A stretch of DNA of 64,000 bases from an uncultured bacterium (GCA_934621605.1 CAKTUZ010000016.1:1-64000); one strand, 5' to 3'. Positions 1 through 8,226 are shown, counted from the first letter of the stretch. Program-made: numbers and translations. Notes: generated by a model from the letters alone, not told the origin.

Positions 1-1
1 G

Positions 2-127
2 GCTCGGTAACGCCTGAAGCTTGCTATAGGCTAAAACGCAGCCAACAGACAGAGAAACGGAGACTTTGACGCCTGTATCTTAGCCTTGCGACCGTTATGA
101 AATGTCCGCCAGCTATAAAATAAACGC
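2..127. repeat. 126-bp direct repeat, left copy
   Basis: This stretch matches 2191-2316 base for base except for two adjacent substitutions about half way along, near position 68. The offset is constant at 2189. The two copies frame the lipoprotein gene at 366-2003. Similarity weakens after position 127 but seems to resume in the GC-rich stretch around 188-222, as if one copy had gained or lost an internal piece. It codes for nothing convincing. The left copy may continue beyond the window edge. Confidence 0.9.
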
Positions 128-365
128 GCAAAAAACATAAATATGGCGCGACGAGTGCAAACTATTATGCCGTGCGGTCCAAATGTTGGCGCAGCAAGTG
201 CAACAAGGCTGCGCAGCGCAAGCTATTTTTTCGGTAGGCAGAGGATAAAATTTAATTTCTAATGAATTTCGCCACTGTGGCTTGTCGTACTGATTAACCA
301 AAGGGAATGCAATTTTTACATAAAATGAGCGCCCGTTTGATTTGTACATTGGAGATCAATATTAT

Positions 366-2003
366 ATGCAACACAAAAAAAATACTTTCCGTTTTGCAAC
401 CTTTGCGGCTGCTTTCGGCTTAGGCGTTGGCTTTTTGGTCAGCGGCTGCGGCGACAGTGGCTCCACTACGCCTAATCCTTTAAATGGCGGTACTTACAAA
501 GTAACCTTCCAATACAGCTCTTTAGCCAAAAGTTTAAGCCGTACTGAAGTTAAAGAGGATATTACCAAAGTAAGATACGCTTTCTGTGGTAAATCCGAAA
601 ATAACAATTTTGTTACTGAAGCCACCAAAGAGCGCGAATTTAAGCACGAAACAACTAGTCAGGAACAAGATATTACTATTGATAGTAGAGAAGTAGATAA
701 GCTTGATTCCGGAATTTATGGCGTAGCGGCCGCTTATTACGATAAAGATGATAAACTGGTAGCTATTGGTTACGATACTATCGATTGGCAGGGCAAAAAT
801 GAGGTGACGATTGCCAATCCCAGTTTGTATACAATAGCCCAGAGCGATTTTTCTTTAACCTCTTACGATCCTTTAACCGGCAAGAATAAGGCTGTTTTTA
901 AGCCCGGCGAAGACGTGGGCTTAAGCTTCAAGTTGTTGCCTGGCGGCGAAGCCTCCGGAAAATCTTACGATTTAACTCCTTTTGCTACTTTTAGTAAACT
1001 TAATGATATAGATGATAACACAGTTGCCGTCCTGGAGGTCGCTAAAGATGGCCCCAAGGGCAGATTTACCGCTGCTGCTAACGGTACCGTCCAGCCCTGT
1101 GCCACTATAGGCTCGACTGTTGCCTATACCATGACTGAGCCTATATATGTTACTGAACAGACGATCAGTGGCATTGAGCTTAGTCCAGCCAACAAAGATA
1201 TTACCGTAGTCGATGGCAATAGTTTCTATATGATCTACGTTGATAAAAAGGATTATGAGGGAAAATATATTCCTAATGCTACTTTAGGCCAGAAAACTTT
1301 GGTGGCTGAACCTGAGAGCGAAAATTTTGATACTCTGACTATGGGCGTTGACGAAGTTCCTATGCAAGTTATCGCTACCTACACTACTGACAAAAAAGGC
1401 CCTCAACCTAAAAATATCAATATTATCGATGAAGCTAAGCTGACGACTGCTTTGAGTGGAAGTGCAGAGAACCCTCTGCTTGAAGTTAAAGATGGTAGTT
1501 TACTTGCCACCGGTACTACTGATAAAAATACTTGCGATAATTACCAGGTAACCGCCAAATACGGTCAATTTACGGACACAAATGAAGTTACTGTTTCCTA
1601 TGCTACTTCAGAACTTTGTTTTGCTTGGCGTTATGAAGGCAGCGGCAGTGAGAGAAAATATGTGCCTGACTCTTTCGCAATTGGCTATACTCCACTTGTT
1701 AATAAGAGTTTAGAAGTAGTTGGTCGTTTCTATATTAACGACTGGACTTGTGCTGCGGTGTATAATAGTCGGCCTTTTGAGATCGATAATTTGATAGGCA
1801 CAACTGGTTATCCTGAAGCTTTAGTTGAAAATGAGCCTTTTGACGAGGCTGCTATGGAAGCTGGCGCTAAGTTTGTACGCGTGGAGGGAGGTTACAATAA
1901 GTATTTATTAAACTTCAAAGGCGATAGAGAATGTCATGAGCTTAAAGTTAAAGATTTTACAGTGGATCTGCCTGGATTTAAGCCTTTCATTCTTGAACCT
2001 TAA
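366..2003 (+). CDS. Secreted lipoprotein with a possible Ig-like region
   Basis: The product is 545 aa and not assigned to a known family. The N-terminus has a basic start (QHKK), a hydrophobic stretch of about 20 residues and a lipobox ending V-S-G-C, so it is predicted to be lipidated and anchored in the envelope. The remainder is rich in Asp, Lys and Thr, without further membrane segments. Around residues 265-415 the pattern (I-x-G-I-E-L-S-P followed by alternating beta-type segments) resembles bacterial Ig-like (Big) domains; this is an inference. I chose the ATG at 366, because GGAG at 351-354 sits 11 bases upstream; the in-frame TTG at 342 lies upstream of that site. The gene is alone on its strand and bracketed by 126-bp direct repeats. 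A surface or adhesive role is possible but not shown. Confidence 0.75.
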   Translation: MQHKKNTFRFATFAAAFGLGVGFLVSGCGDSGSTTPNPLNGGTYKVTFQYSSLAKSLSRTEVKEDITKVRYAFCGKSENNNFVTEATKEREFKHETTSQEQDITIDSREVDKLDSGIYGVAAAYYDKDDKLVAIGYDTIDWQGKNEVTIANPSLYTIAQSDFSLTSYDPLTGKNKAVFKPGEDVGLSFKLLPGGEASGKSYDLTPFATFSKLNDIDDNTVAVLEVAKDGPKGRFTAAANGTVQPCATIGSTVAYTMTEPIYVTEQTISGIELSPANKDITVVDGNSFYMIYVDKKDYEGKYIPNATLGQKTLVAEPESENFDTLTMGVDEVPMQVIATYTTDKKGPQPKNINIIDEAKLTTALSGSAENPLLEVKDGSLLATGTTDKNTCDNYQVTAKYGQFTDTNEVTVSYATSELCFAWRYEGSGSERKYVPDSFAIGYTPLVNKSLEVVGRFYINDWTCAAVYNSRPFEIDNLIGTTGYPEALVENEPFDEAAMEAGAKFVRVEGGYNKYLLNFKGDRECHELKVKDFTVDLPGFKPFILEP

Positions 2004-2134
2004 CGGTTGCTGAAGACAAAATAAGTTTGGCGTAGGCCTGTGGCTTTGGCCAATTGCCGATATGGCTGCGAGCCGCAGGCGAAGCAGACGTCGGCAATAA
2101 GTGCCGAAAGCTTTGGCCGAGCTTGCGAACATTG

Positions 2135-2255
2135 AAAGTCTCCGTTTCTGTATTTTTTAAAGCGCAGTTTAGTCTATAGCAAAGCGAAAAGCTCGGTAAC
2201 GCCTGAAGCTTGCTATAGGCTAAAACGCAGCCAACAGACAGAGAAACGGAGACTT
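2135..2255. repeat. Imperfect inverted repeat overlapping the right repeat copy
   Basis: The arm at 2135-2150 (aaagtctccgtttctg) is nearly the reverse complement of 2242-2255, and ctatagcaa at 2174-2182 is the exact reverse complement of 2210-2218. The transcript could fold into a long imperfect hairpin. A second inverted pair, attgccga at 2053-2060 and tcggcaat at 2091-2098, lies just upstream. No T-run follows, so this is not a classic intrinsic terminator. Confidence 0.6.
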
Positions 2256-2316
2256 TAGCGCCTGTATCTTAGCCTTGCGACCGTTATGAAATGTCCGCCA
2301 GCTATAAAATAAACGC
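2191..2316. repeat. 126-bp direct repeat, right copy
   Basis: Near-identical partner of 2-127. It sits in the 376-bp gene-free stretch between the lipoprotein gene and the minus-strand gene ending at 2380. The rest of that stretch (2004-2190 and 2317-2379) holds the inverted repeats and GC-rich sequence around ggcgcagcaa that is also seen after the left copy. No credible coding sequence is present. Confidence 0.9.
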
Positions 2317-2379
2317 ACTTAAAGTACAAATATCGGCGCAGCAAATGCCATAAACGCTGCGCAACGTAAAAGTGTTGAT

Positions 2380-3705
2380 TCATAAGAAGCCGAGCTGAAT
2401 TTGATCGGATTCGCGTTTGGCCTTATTGAGAGGATTTAATTCTGGGTGCAAGGCAAATACGCCGGCTAAGACGCGCAGGCAGGCGCGATCTTGTTGACGT
2501 TGCTTGTAAGCGTCGTGCGAGGCCGTACCATCAATACTTTGAACATAATTATCTCTGTCGATAAGTTGAACTTCCAGAGGAAAGAGTACGCTAATTTCCT
2601 GTTCAGCTACAGGACCTTCCAATTCTTGAAGTAAGCCCTCTAGATCTGGCCCTAAATGGTATTTCTCCAATTGAGTGCGTAAACGTCTGGCTTTAAAAAA
2701 GCCTGGATTTTCTAATTTTACCAATTCCTGAACCGTAAATTGCAAAGACTTATAATCGGAGCTGGAGAGCGGGTTATACGTTTTTTTCTCAGCTTCCATA
2801 GTTGCTTGTTCTTGAGGAGATATTGTATTTAATTTATCGGCTAATTGGGCTAACTTTTTTTCTTTTTCCACGAAGTCAGTTTCTTTTTCACAATCTAAAA
2901 GCTCGGCGAAGAGGGCCTGGCATTTCTCAAGATCAAGAATAGTATTGCGACTGCGGCCGGGAGTGAGATTGGCAAACATAATAACATTATGGATATAAAG
3001 ATAATAAAGTGTGCGCAACACATCTAATTTTGTGTAAGTAACTAATTTTACTCCCAAACGGTCGTGAATTTTTTCAGCTACATTTTTGGGCTTATGGAGC
3101 AACTTCATGATCAAACTATCGCGACTTTTTTCTTCTTTATAGAAGACGCCGAAAAGAGGGATGGTATCGCTGCCGGATCCTAAATAAACTTGTCCGTTAT
3201 TTTCAGTAATATTTTGTCTGAATTTATCTAGAATTTGTCTCTTTATTTCCGGAAAAAATTCAGCTCGCATAGTGTTATCCAAGTGATGGATAGTGTGCAT
3301 AATACGTAAAATTGCACATGACCAGGCTTGGCGTTCGGTATTACGCGGTCCGGAAGCCCAAATTAGCAAATCGCGTACATCATTGAGGCGTTCTATTTCA
3401 GCCGGGATAGTAAAATAAGTAGGGCAAGCGCTGTGACCGTGTACAAAGTAAGATTTTATAAAACGAATAGCCTCGGCAAAAATTTCGTCGACAGTTTCGC
3501 GATCTTCTTTATTGTTGTAATCATACCCGTAATTGAAAAGGAACTTATGAGCTTGAGAACGCTCCTCTACAGTTAAGGCGCTCAAATCGATAGGGGACTT
3601 ACCTTCAAGCAAAAAGTCAATAATATCCCAGGAAAATTCTTGTTGAATACGCTGCTTTTCGGCGGCAGCTTGCGGAAGAGTATACTCTATCGAATTAAAG
3701 TCCAT
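2380..3705 (-). CDS. TIGR04552-like protein, possible RelA/SpoT-type nucleotidyltransferase fold
   Basis: 441 aa, apparently cytoplasmic, no signal or membrane segment. The central part contains M-H-T-I-H-H-L-D, then K-S-R-D-S-L-I-M-K-L-L, then I-H-D-R-L-G-V-K-L-V-T and later L-T-P-G-R-S-R-N-T. I recall this order from the TIGR04552/TIGR04562 proteins of deltaproteobacteria; it cannot be checked here. The spacing of the basic/Ser motif and of the I-x-D-x-x-G motif resembles the synthetase core of RelA/SpoT enzymes, but the resemblance is inference and no activity is claimed. The start ATG has ggtgga just upstream. It lies 45 bp after the Xer recombinase gene on the same strand, so the two may be cotranscribed. 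Confidence 0.5.
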   Translation of the reverse strand: MDFNSIEYTLPQAAAEKQRIQQEFSWDIIDFLLEGKSPIDLSALTVEERSQAHKFLFNYGYDYNNKEDRETVDEIFAEAIRFIKSYFVHGHSACPTYFTIPAEIERLNDVRDLLIWASGPRNTERQAWSCAILRIMHTIHHLDNTMRAEFFPEIKRQILDKFRQNITENNGQVYLGSGSDTIPLFGVFYKEEKSRDSLIMKLLHKPKNVAEKIHDRLGVKLVTYTKLDVLRTLYYLYIHNVIMFANLTPGRSRNTILDLEKCQALFAELLDCEKETDFVEKEKKLAQLADKLNTISPQEQATMEAEKKTYNPLSSSDYKSLQFTVQELVKLENPGFFKARRLRTQLEKYHLGPDLEGLLQELEGPVAEQEISVLFPLEVQLIDRDNYVQSIDGTASHDAYKQRQQDRACLRVLAGVFALHPELNPLNKAKRESDQIQLGFL

Positions 3706-3750
3706 TGTTCCACCTACAATATATAGACATGATTAGTAGACTGAATTTAT

Positions 3751-4713
3751 TTACTGGCGCGGGTGACTTTTGTCATAAACGCCGCGCATAGTTACTCTGG
3801 ACAAGTTAGTGTAAACTTGAGTGGTAGAAAGGCTGGCATGGCCCAGCAATTCCTTTATGGTAACTAAGTCGGCGCCGCCTTCGAGCAAGTGGGTGGCAAA
3901 AGAATGGCGCATAGTGTGCGGGGAAGCATTTTTAAAAACGCCGGCCTCTTCTTTGAGTTTATCGAAGATAATTTCGACGGCGCGGCGTGATAAACGACTA
4001 TAGAATCTATTGAGAAATACTGCAGAATCTTTGGTGTTGGGACGCACTTCTAAATATGCTTTTATGGCATCAATAGAACTCTGGTTCATAAAGACGATAC
4101 GCTGTTTGTTACCCTTACCGGTAACACGTATGGAATAATCATCAAAATTGAGATCCGACAAATTTAAGCTAGTAAGTTCGGCTAAACGCATACCTGTGGC
4201 ATAAAATAATTCCAAAATAGCCGTATTTCGGTAAGCTTTCCAATCGCCGCCGGGATCTGATTGACTATGAGCATAGGCTAAAATGTTGCTGACGTCGTCT
4301 TGACTGAGCACCTTAGGCAAGACACGCCCTTCTTTGACACTTTTAAATTTGTCCATAGGTGAATCGGGAATATAACCATATAACTCTAAAAAACTGAAGT
4401 AACTTTTTAAGCAAGCAATCTTGCGATTTAAGCTGGAAGCTTCATAATTGTGATTGAGCTTCAAATCGGCCAAAAAATCGCTGATCGTATTTATATCAAT
4501 AGTATCTAAGGTGAGACCGTCTTCAAAAAGAGGCTGAAAGTACTTTAGAAATATAGTTAGATCATCGTGATATTCGATAACGGTGCGTTTAGCTAAGTTG
4601 CGTTCTACAGTTATGTAACGCACAAAATCATCTATATACCAATTGCGCACTTTTTCTAAATTCGCTTGAGATGATTTTGAAGGCCCAGAAAGTTGGCTGG
4701 TTTGCTCAGTCAT
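3751..4713 (-). CDS. xerC: Tyrosine site-specific recombinase, XerC/XerD type
   Basis: 320 aa, close to the usual length of Xer proteins. Residues 25-115 form the SAM-like DNA-binding domain; the catalytic domain follows from about 135. All active-site positions are visible: Arg176 in A-T-G-M-R-L-A-E-L, a Lys near 203 in G-K-G-N-K-Q-R, His266 and Arg269 in H-T-M-R-H, His292 in L-G-H-A-S-L-S-T-T-Q, and the nucleophile Tyr301. Xer enzymes resolve chromosome dimers at dif during division. XerC, XerD and the single-protein XerA/XerH types cannot be separated from sequence reading alone, so the symbol is provisional. AGGA lies about 11 bases before the start. The gene follows rnhB by 97 bp. Confidence 0.85.
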   Translation of the reverse strand: MTEQTSQLSGPSKSSQANLEKVRNWYIDDFVRYITVERNLAKRTVIEYHDDLTIFLKYFQPLFEDGLTLDTIDINTISDFLADLKLNHNYEASSLNRKIACLKSYFSFLELYGYIPDSPMDKFKSVKEGRVLPKVLSQDDVSNILAYAHSQSDPGGDWKAYRNTAILELFYATGMRLAELTSLNLSDLNFDDYSIRVTGKGNKQRIVFMNQSSIDAIKAYLEVRPNTKDSAVFLNRFYSRLSRRAVEIIFDKLKEEAGVFKNASPHTMRHSFATHLLEGGADLVTIKELLGHASLSTTQVYTNLSRVTMRGVYDKSHPRQ

Positions 4714-4810
4714 GTTTACAAAATCCTCACTTTAGCAACTGCAGAAGGCCTAGAAATTATAGCATAGCTGCAGAAACTTGGGAAGAAAAGACTATCCATT
4801 GTTATATTTT

Positions 4811-5569
4811 TCAAAATAGAACGGCTTGCTCAGCGGTAGACTGATGAGTTTCCAATAGTTGTCTAATAGGGGCAAAACTGCGGCGGTGGTATGGACAAGG
4901 GCCGAATTTTTGTAGGGCTTGCATATGAGCGGCCGTTCCATAACCTTTATTTTCTTGGAATTGGTATTGCGGCCATGTATTATGAGCTTCATTGAGTAAG
5001 TGATCGCGGTAAACTTTGGCAAGAATAGAAGCTGCGGCAATGGCTGGAATGCGAGCGTCACCTTTTATAAGGGCGGCTTGCTGAATAGGGCAAGCGGGCA
5101 TTTCAGAACGGCCATCAATAAAAACAAATTGGGCTTTAGGATTTAGTTGCTCCAGGGAGCGACGCATGGCTAAAAGGGAGGTGTTGTTAATGTTGTTGAG
5201 TTTATCGAGTTCGGTTAAAGATATTTCACAAATAGACCAATTGGATAACTTTTTTATCCAAGGGACCAGCAATTCGCGCACATCTTCACTCAGTTTTTTT
5301 GAATCGTTAAGACCGGGGAGCCAAGTATTTTTAGGCAAAATAGTTGCTGCTGCCACTAAAGGGCCAGCTAAGGGGCCGCGCCCTACTTCATCACAGCCTG
5401 CTCCGCTGTTTACGGGCCAGAAGCTCTCTTGGAAGGCATACATTTGCTCAAGGCGCTCTTTTTCTTTGGCCAGCCAGGCCGCGGCTTGGGGAATAATTTG
5501 AAGACTCTCTTCGTAAGAAGCTCCGACTGGCAGAGTTTGTAAAATATAATGCAGAGAAATGCGCGGCAT
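4811..5569 (-). CDS. rnhB: Ribonuclease HII
   Basis: 252 aa enzyme that cleaves the RNA strand of RNA-DNA hybrids and removes misincorporated ribonucleotides. The N-terminal 55 residues are a helical extension. The catalytic domain opens with C-D-E-V-G-R-G-P-L-A-G-P, giving metal ligands Asp60 and Glu61; the third acidic ligand is in F-I-D-G-R and the fourth in V-Y-R-D-H-L. The C-terminus carries the G-Y-G-T-A-A-H substrate motif. GGAGA lies 6 bases before the ATG. A terminator separates it from the upstream rbgA gene. Placement near rbgA, lepB and rplS is the order seen in many bacteria. Confidence 0.95.
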   Translation of the reverse strand: MPRISLHYILQTLPVGASYEESLQIIPQAAAWLAKEKERLEQMYAFQESFWPVNSGAGCDEVGRGPLAGPLVAAATILPKNTWLPGLNDSKKLSEDVRELLVPWIKKLSNWSICEISLTELDKLNNINNTSLLAMRRSLEQLNPKAQFVFIDGRSEMPACPIQQAALIKGDARIPAIAAASILAKVYRDHLLNEAHNTWPQYQFQENKGYGTAAHMQALQKFGPCPYHRRSFAPIRQLLETHQSTAEQAVLF

Positions 5570-5604
5570 GAAGTGTCTCCAGTCTAATAAGGTTTTGCAA
5601 AATA

Positions 5605-5640
5605 ATACAGAAAAGAGCCGCTTTCTCAGAAGAAAGCGGC
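5605..5640 (-). terminator. Intrinsic terminator after the lepB-rbgA genes
   Basis: Read on the minus strand, gccgctttct and agaaagcggc pair around a short loop, followed by a moderately T-rich tail (tcttttctgtatt). It lies between rbgA and rnhB. Confidence 0.75.
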
Positions 5641-5744
5641 CCGCAAGCTTAAAGCTCGACCAAAGTAAATTGTCTGTTTAAGCTGGTCTTGCCGGAAGAA
5701 TTCTAATTCTTAAGTAGGGTGAGGATAGAAAAGTGCGCTCGTGC

Positions 5745-6662
5745 TTATTCATTGGCAGGAACTTGCGAAGGAGCTGTCTCTAGAGTGACAGGCCCAACTT
5801 CGCCTTGAGCAAAAGACTTAAGTACAAAGCGGGCACAGCGAGGCAAATCGACTTCTTGACCGTTTAAGGAAAAGTTTTTAGCCTGCGCTAGGTCGATTAG
5901 CATTTGTTCCGGTATCGTCTGTGCACTTTCTTCCCAGGTTTTGGCTAAAGCAGTCGGAACGATATTTTTGATTTTGTGTTTAGACCATAAGCGCTGTAGA
6001 AGCAGGCCGCCGACCATTTCCAGGGGGATAGCGTCATGGCGTACACAACTGGCCGCTGCCAAAGCGGTGAGGGTTTCGACTGTATCTATGCGAGGGTAGA
6101 GGATGCCAGGAGAGTCTAAAATCTGCCAATGGTTAGGTACGGCTACCCACTGGCTGCCTCTGGTGACTCCGGGTTTGGCGCCGGTTTTGGCTCGAGTGGC
6201 GCCGGCCAGTCTGTTTAGTAAGGATGATTTGCCTACATTGGGTATGCCTGCTACCACTAAACGCGGATCACGAGGACGCAATCCTTTAGCAGAGCGTTTC
6301 TCTTCAACGCTGCGGCGCAGGCGAGCAATAGCACCTTCTAAGGGACCGGCCCCTTTGCCTGCGGTAGAGCGCATAGCTACAGCGGCCAAATTGTTGGCTT
6401 TGAACCAAGCCAGCCATTTTTTTGTTTCGGCTTCTTCAGCTAAGTCGGCTTTATTTAGAACAAAGATTAACTCCTTATGTTTGCGCTGCAACATCTCTTC
6501 CAGATCCGGCTGGCGAGAGGCTGCCGGAATGCGGGCGTCCATCACCAAAAGAACGATATCGGCTAAATTTAGGCTTTCCTCCAATTGGCGCAGCGCTTTG
6601 CGCATATGGCCAGGAAACCAGGAAAAACCCCGCTGTTGTTTTTCGGAAGCACTTTCTTGCAT
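5745..6662 (-). CDS. rbgA: Ribosome biogenesis GTPase RbgA/YlqF
   Basis: 305 aa circularly permuted GTPase needed for late assembly of the 50S subunit. The G4 motif N-K-A-D at residues 70-73 comes before the P-loop (G-I-P-N-V-G-K-S-S, about residue 140) and G3 (D-S-P-G), which is the diagnostic permuted order. The N-terminal W-F-P-G-H-M-R-K-A is typical of the family, and a helical C-terminal RNA-binding domain follows from about 215. AAGGA lies 8 bases before the ATG. It follows lepB by about 50 bp. Confidence 0.95.
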   Translation of the reverse strand: MQESASEKQQRGFSWFPGHMRKALRQLEESLNLADIVLLVMDARIPAASRQPDLEEMLQRKHKELIFVLNKADLAEEAETKKWLAWFKANNLAAVAMRSTAGKGAGPLEGAIARLRRSVEEKRSAKGLRPRDPRLVVAGIPNVGKSSLLNRLAGATRAKTGAKPGVTRGSQWVAVPNHWQILDSPGILYPRIDTVETLTALAAASCVRHDAIPLEMVGGLLLQRLWSKHKIKNIVPTALAKTWEESAQTIPEQMLIDLAQAKNFSLNGQEVDLPRCARFVLKSFAQGEVGPVTLETAPSQVPANE

Positions 6663-6712
6663 GGGAAAATCCTTTCTTGATCTTATCTTGAGCTGAGCGG
6701 TTGCTGTCGGGG

Positions 6713-7318
6713 TTATTTCAGTAGGCCGTGGCGAGAAAAAGGCCAGAATATCACAAAGGCTTTACCAACAATATTTTGTATCGGTAGAGGGCCCCAATAT
6801 CGTGAATCGTCTGAATTGTTGCGATTGTCACCCATAACAAAGACATGTCCTTTGGGAACACGGTAAGCGGGGAAGTCTGCTTCAATAGGCTCCTTTATAA
6901 ACGGTTCATCCTGGGGAAGACCGTTTAAGTAAAGCACTCCGTCGCTAACTTGAATTACGTCACCTTCTACAGCTACTACGCGCTTAATAAAATCGGTTTC
7001 AGCCGGATTTTTGACGTGCGGGGGATGGAAAACAATAATCTCACCGCGAGAAGGGCTGGCCATTTTATAAATAAAGCGATTAACTAAAATATAATCATTC
7101 ACTTTAAGAGTGGGTACCATCGATTCTGATGGTATATAGAAGCTGCGTGCTACGTAAGTAATAATTAGTATAGCCGCTATACCGGCCACTATAAAAGAAT
7201 CCAGGTACTCTTTAAGTATCCCCCTTAAAGTGGCAGAGAGGTGCTTGCGAAATATGGTAAGCACTATTCTGACAGCAACTAAAATATAAAGTATAGAAAG
7301 CAACAGCCATTCTTTCAT
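6713..7318 (-). CDS. lepB: Signal peptidase I
   Basis: 201 aa membrane serine protease that removes Sec and Tat signal peptides. Two hydrophobic segments occupy roughly residues 3-23 and 40-57. The nucleophile is Ser66 in P-S-E-S-M-V-P-T and the general base Lys112 in F-I-K-R-V-V-A. The family box G-D-N-R-N-N-S-D-D-S-R is near residue 150. I chose the ATG at 7318, with GAAGG about 10 bases upstream; an in-frame GTG at 7333 would add five residues. It sits downstream of two terminators that follow rplS, so it probably has its own promoter or depends on readthrough. Confidence 0.93.
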   Translation of the reverse strand: MKEWLLLSILYILVAVRIVLTIFRKHLSATLRGILKEYLDSFIVAGIAAILIITYVARSFYIPSESMVPTLKVNDYILVNRFIYKMASPSRGEIIVFHPPHVKNPAETDFIKRVVAVEGDVIQVSDGVLYLNGLPQDEPFIKEPIEADFPAYRVPKGHVFVMGDNRNNSDDSRYWGPLPIQNIVGKAFVIFWPFSRHGLLK

Positions 7319-7365
7319 TGGGAAAACCTTCACTCATATTTGACTACTTGGCAAGCACAGTTTGA

Positions 7366-7416
7366 CACGGAAAACAAAAACACCCTGCATCTGCCCTTGA
7401 AGCTATGCAGAGTGTG
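7366..7416 (-). terminator. Second terminator downstream of rplS
   Basis: On the minus strand cactctgcat pairs with atgcagggtg around a 14-base loop and is followed by tttttgttttcc. It lies about 30 bp beyond a first terminator and just upstream of lepB. Confidence 0.75.
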
Positions 7417-7441
7417 TTCGTTTGACGGCGCCTCACTTCGC

Positions 7442-7490
7442 AAAAAAATACCGCAGCGAACGGCGGGAAAACTCTCTCCACTCTCTGCGG
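7442..7490 (-). terminator. First terminator downstream of rplS
   Basis: On the minus strand ccgcag pairs with ctgcgg across an internal structured loop and is followed by tattttttt. Confidence 0.75.
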
Positions 7491-7537
7491 CACTGATGTT
7501 GGCAAAACTTGGCAATCCCTACCAGAATGTGGGGGAA

Positions 7538-7888
7538 TTAGCGGTTTACACGTCTCTCTTTTACGCGAGCCTTCTTACCAACGAGGTCGCGGAGGTAGAA
7601 CAAACGAGCGCGACGTACGGCGCCGTGACGGATAACTTCTACTCTGTCTAAGCGGGGGCTGTGCACCAAAATGGTTCTCTCTACGCCGACACCGCCGGAA
7701 ATTTTACGAAGAGTGAAACTCTCTTTAAGACCGGAGTTGCCTCTCTTGATGCAAACGCCTTCGAAAGCCTGGAAGCGCTCTTTTCCGCCTTCGATAACCT
7801 TCAGCCAAGCCTTTACGGTGTCGCCAGGGCCAAAGCTGGGGAATTCTTCTTTCATTTGCTCGCGCTCAATACTCTTGATCAGATCCAT
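7538..7888 (-). CDS. rplS: 50S ribosomal protein L19
   Basis: 116 aa, full length for L19, which sits at the 30S-50S interface. It shows the family features G-D-T-V-K-A-W-L-K-V near the N-terminus, F-E-G-V-C-I-K-R-G, V-E-R-T-I-L-V-H-S-P, and the C-terminal R-R-A-R-L-F-Y-L-R-D-L-V-G-K. AAGGA lies 8 bases before the ATG. A consensus promoter at 8198-8226 implies a leader of about 300 nt. Two terminators follow the gene, so L19 seems to be transcribed on its own although it sits next to trmD. Confidence 0.97.
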   Translation of the reverse strand: MDLIKSIEREQMKEEFPSFGPGDTVKAWLKVIEGGKERFQAFEGVCIKRGNSGLKESFTLRKISGGVGVERTILVHSPRLDRVEVIRHGAVRRARLFYLRDLVGKKARVKERRVNR

Positions 7889-8191
7889 GGTGGATATCCT
7901 TCTCTTAACGAATCTTGCTTGCCTCTGGGGGATATACTATCCCTGTTGGCTATAGCCTGCTCACAATTGACACTCCCCACGGCTGAAACCAGGGGGATTC
8001 ATGGCTCAACGAACGGTACTACTTCCTCTTCTCTCGGGGAAAGTTTGCTTACCACTCTTCTCAAGCACAGATTCCCGTGTGTCTCACGGTACTCGCCGAG
8101 CGGGTTCAACGCTGACTAAATACATCCTGCCAATCTTATCCGTCTCCGGACGGAAGATCCAAGCTGACCTAAAAACAGCCTATGGCAGAAC
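7889..8191 (-). ncRNA. Structured untranslated leader of rplS (unrecognised)
   Basis: About 300 nt between the predicted start of transcription and the L19 ATG, with no credible reading frame. On the minus strand several hairpins can be seen: atctt and aagat enclosing ccgtc-cgga-gacgg near 8130-8158, and ccgtg-agaca-cacgg near 8075-8090. I compared it by eye with T-box, FMN, cobalamin, tmRNA, RNase P and SRP RNA signatures and found no match. A role in autoregulation by L19 is inference. Confidence 0.45.
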
Positions 8192-8197
8192 TCGAAT

Positions 8198-8226
8198 ATT
8201 TTACCAGACGGGCCTGAAAAAATCAA
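8198..8226 (-). promoter_or_regulatory. Predicted sigma-70 promoter of rplS
   Basis: On the minus strand, -35 TTGATT at 8226-8221, a 17-base spacer and -10 TAAAAT at 8203-8198. It lies between trmD and rplS. Between it and trmD (8227-8359) are several small hairpins but no clear terminator. Confidence 0.7.

Noticed and set aside
1908..2132. Minus-strand open frame overlapping the end of the lipoprotein gene and the inverted repeat
   Set aside because: Arg/Leu-rich, overlaps a real gene and repeat sequence, no start signal.
3751..4713. Integrase of a mobile element
   Set aside because: The Xer-type recombinase sits among housekeeping genes with no attachment repeats, cargo or tRNA target, so chromosome dimer resolution is more likely.
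8085..8125. tRNA T-loop-like sequence (gggttcaac)
   Set aside because: No matching acceptor or anticodon stem can be drawn around it.
7889..8191. T-box, tmRNA, RNase P, SRP or FMN/cobalamin riboswitch in the rplS leader
   Set aside because: Phrases such as agaggaagtagta look T-box-like, but the T-box sequence itself and the signature motifs of the other families are missing.
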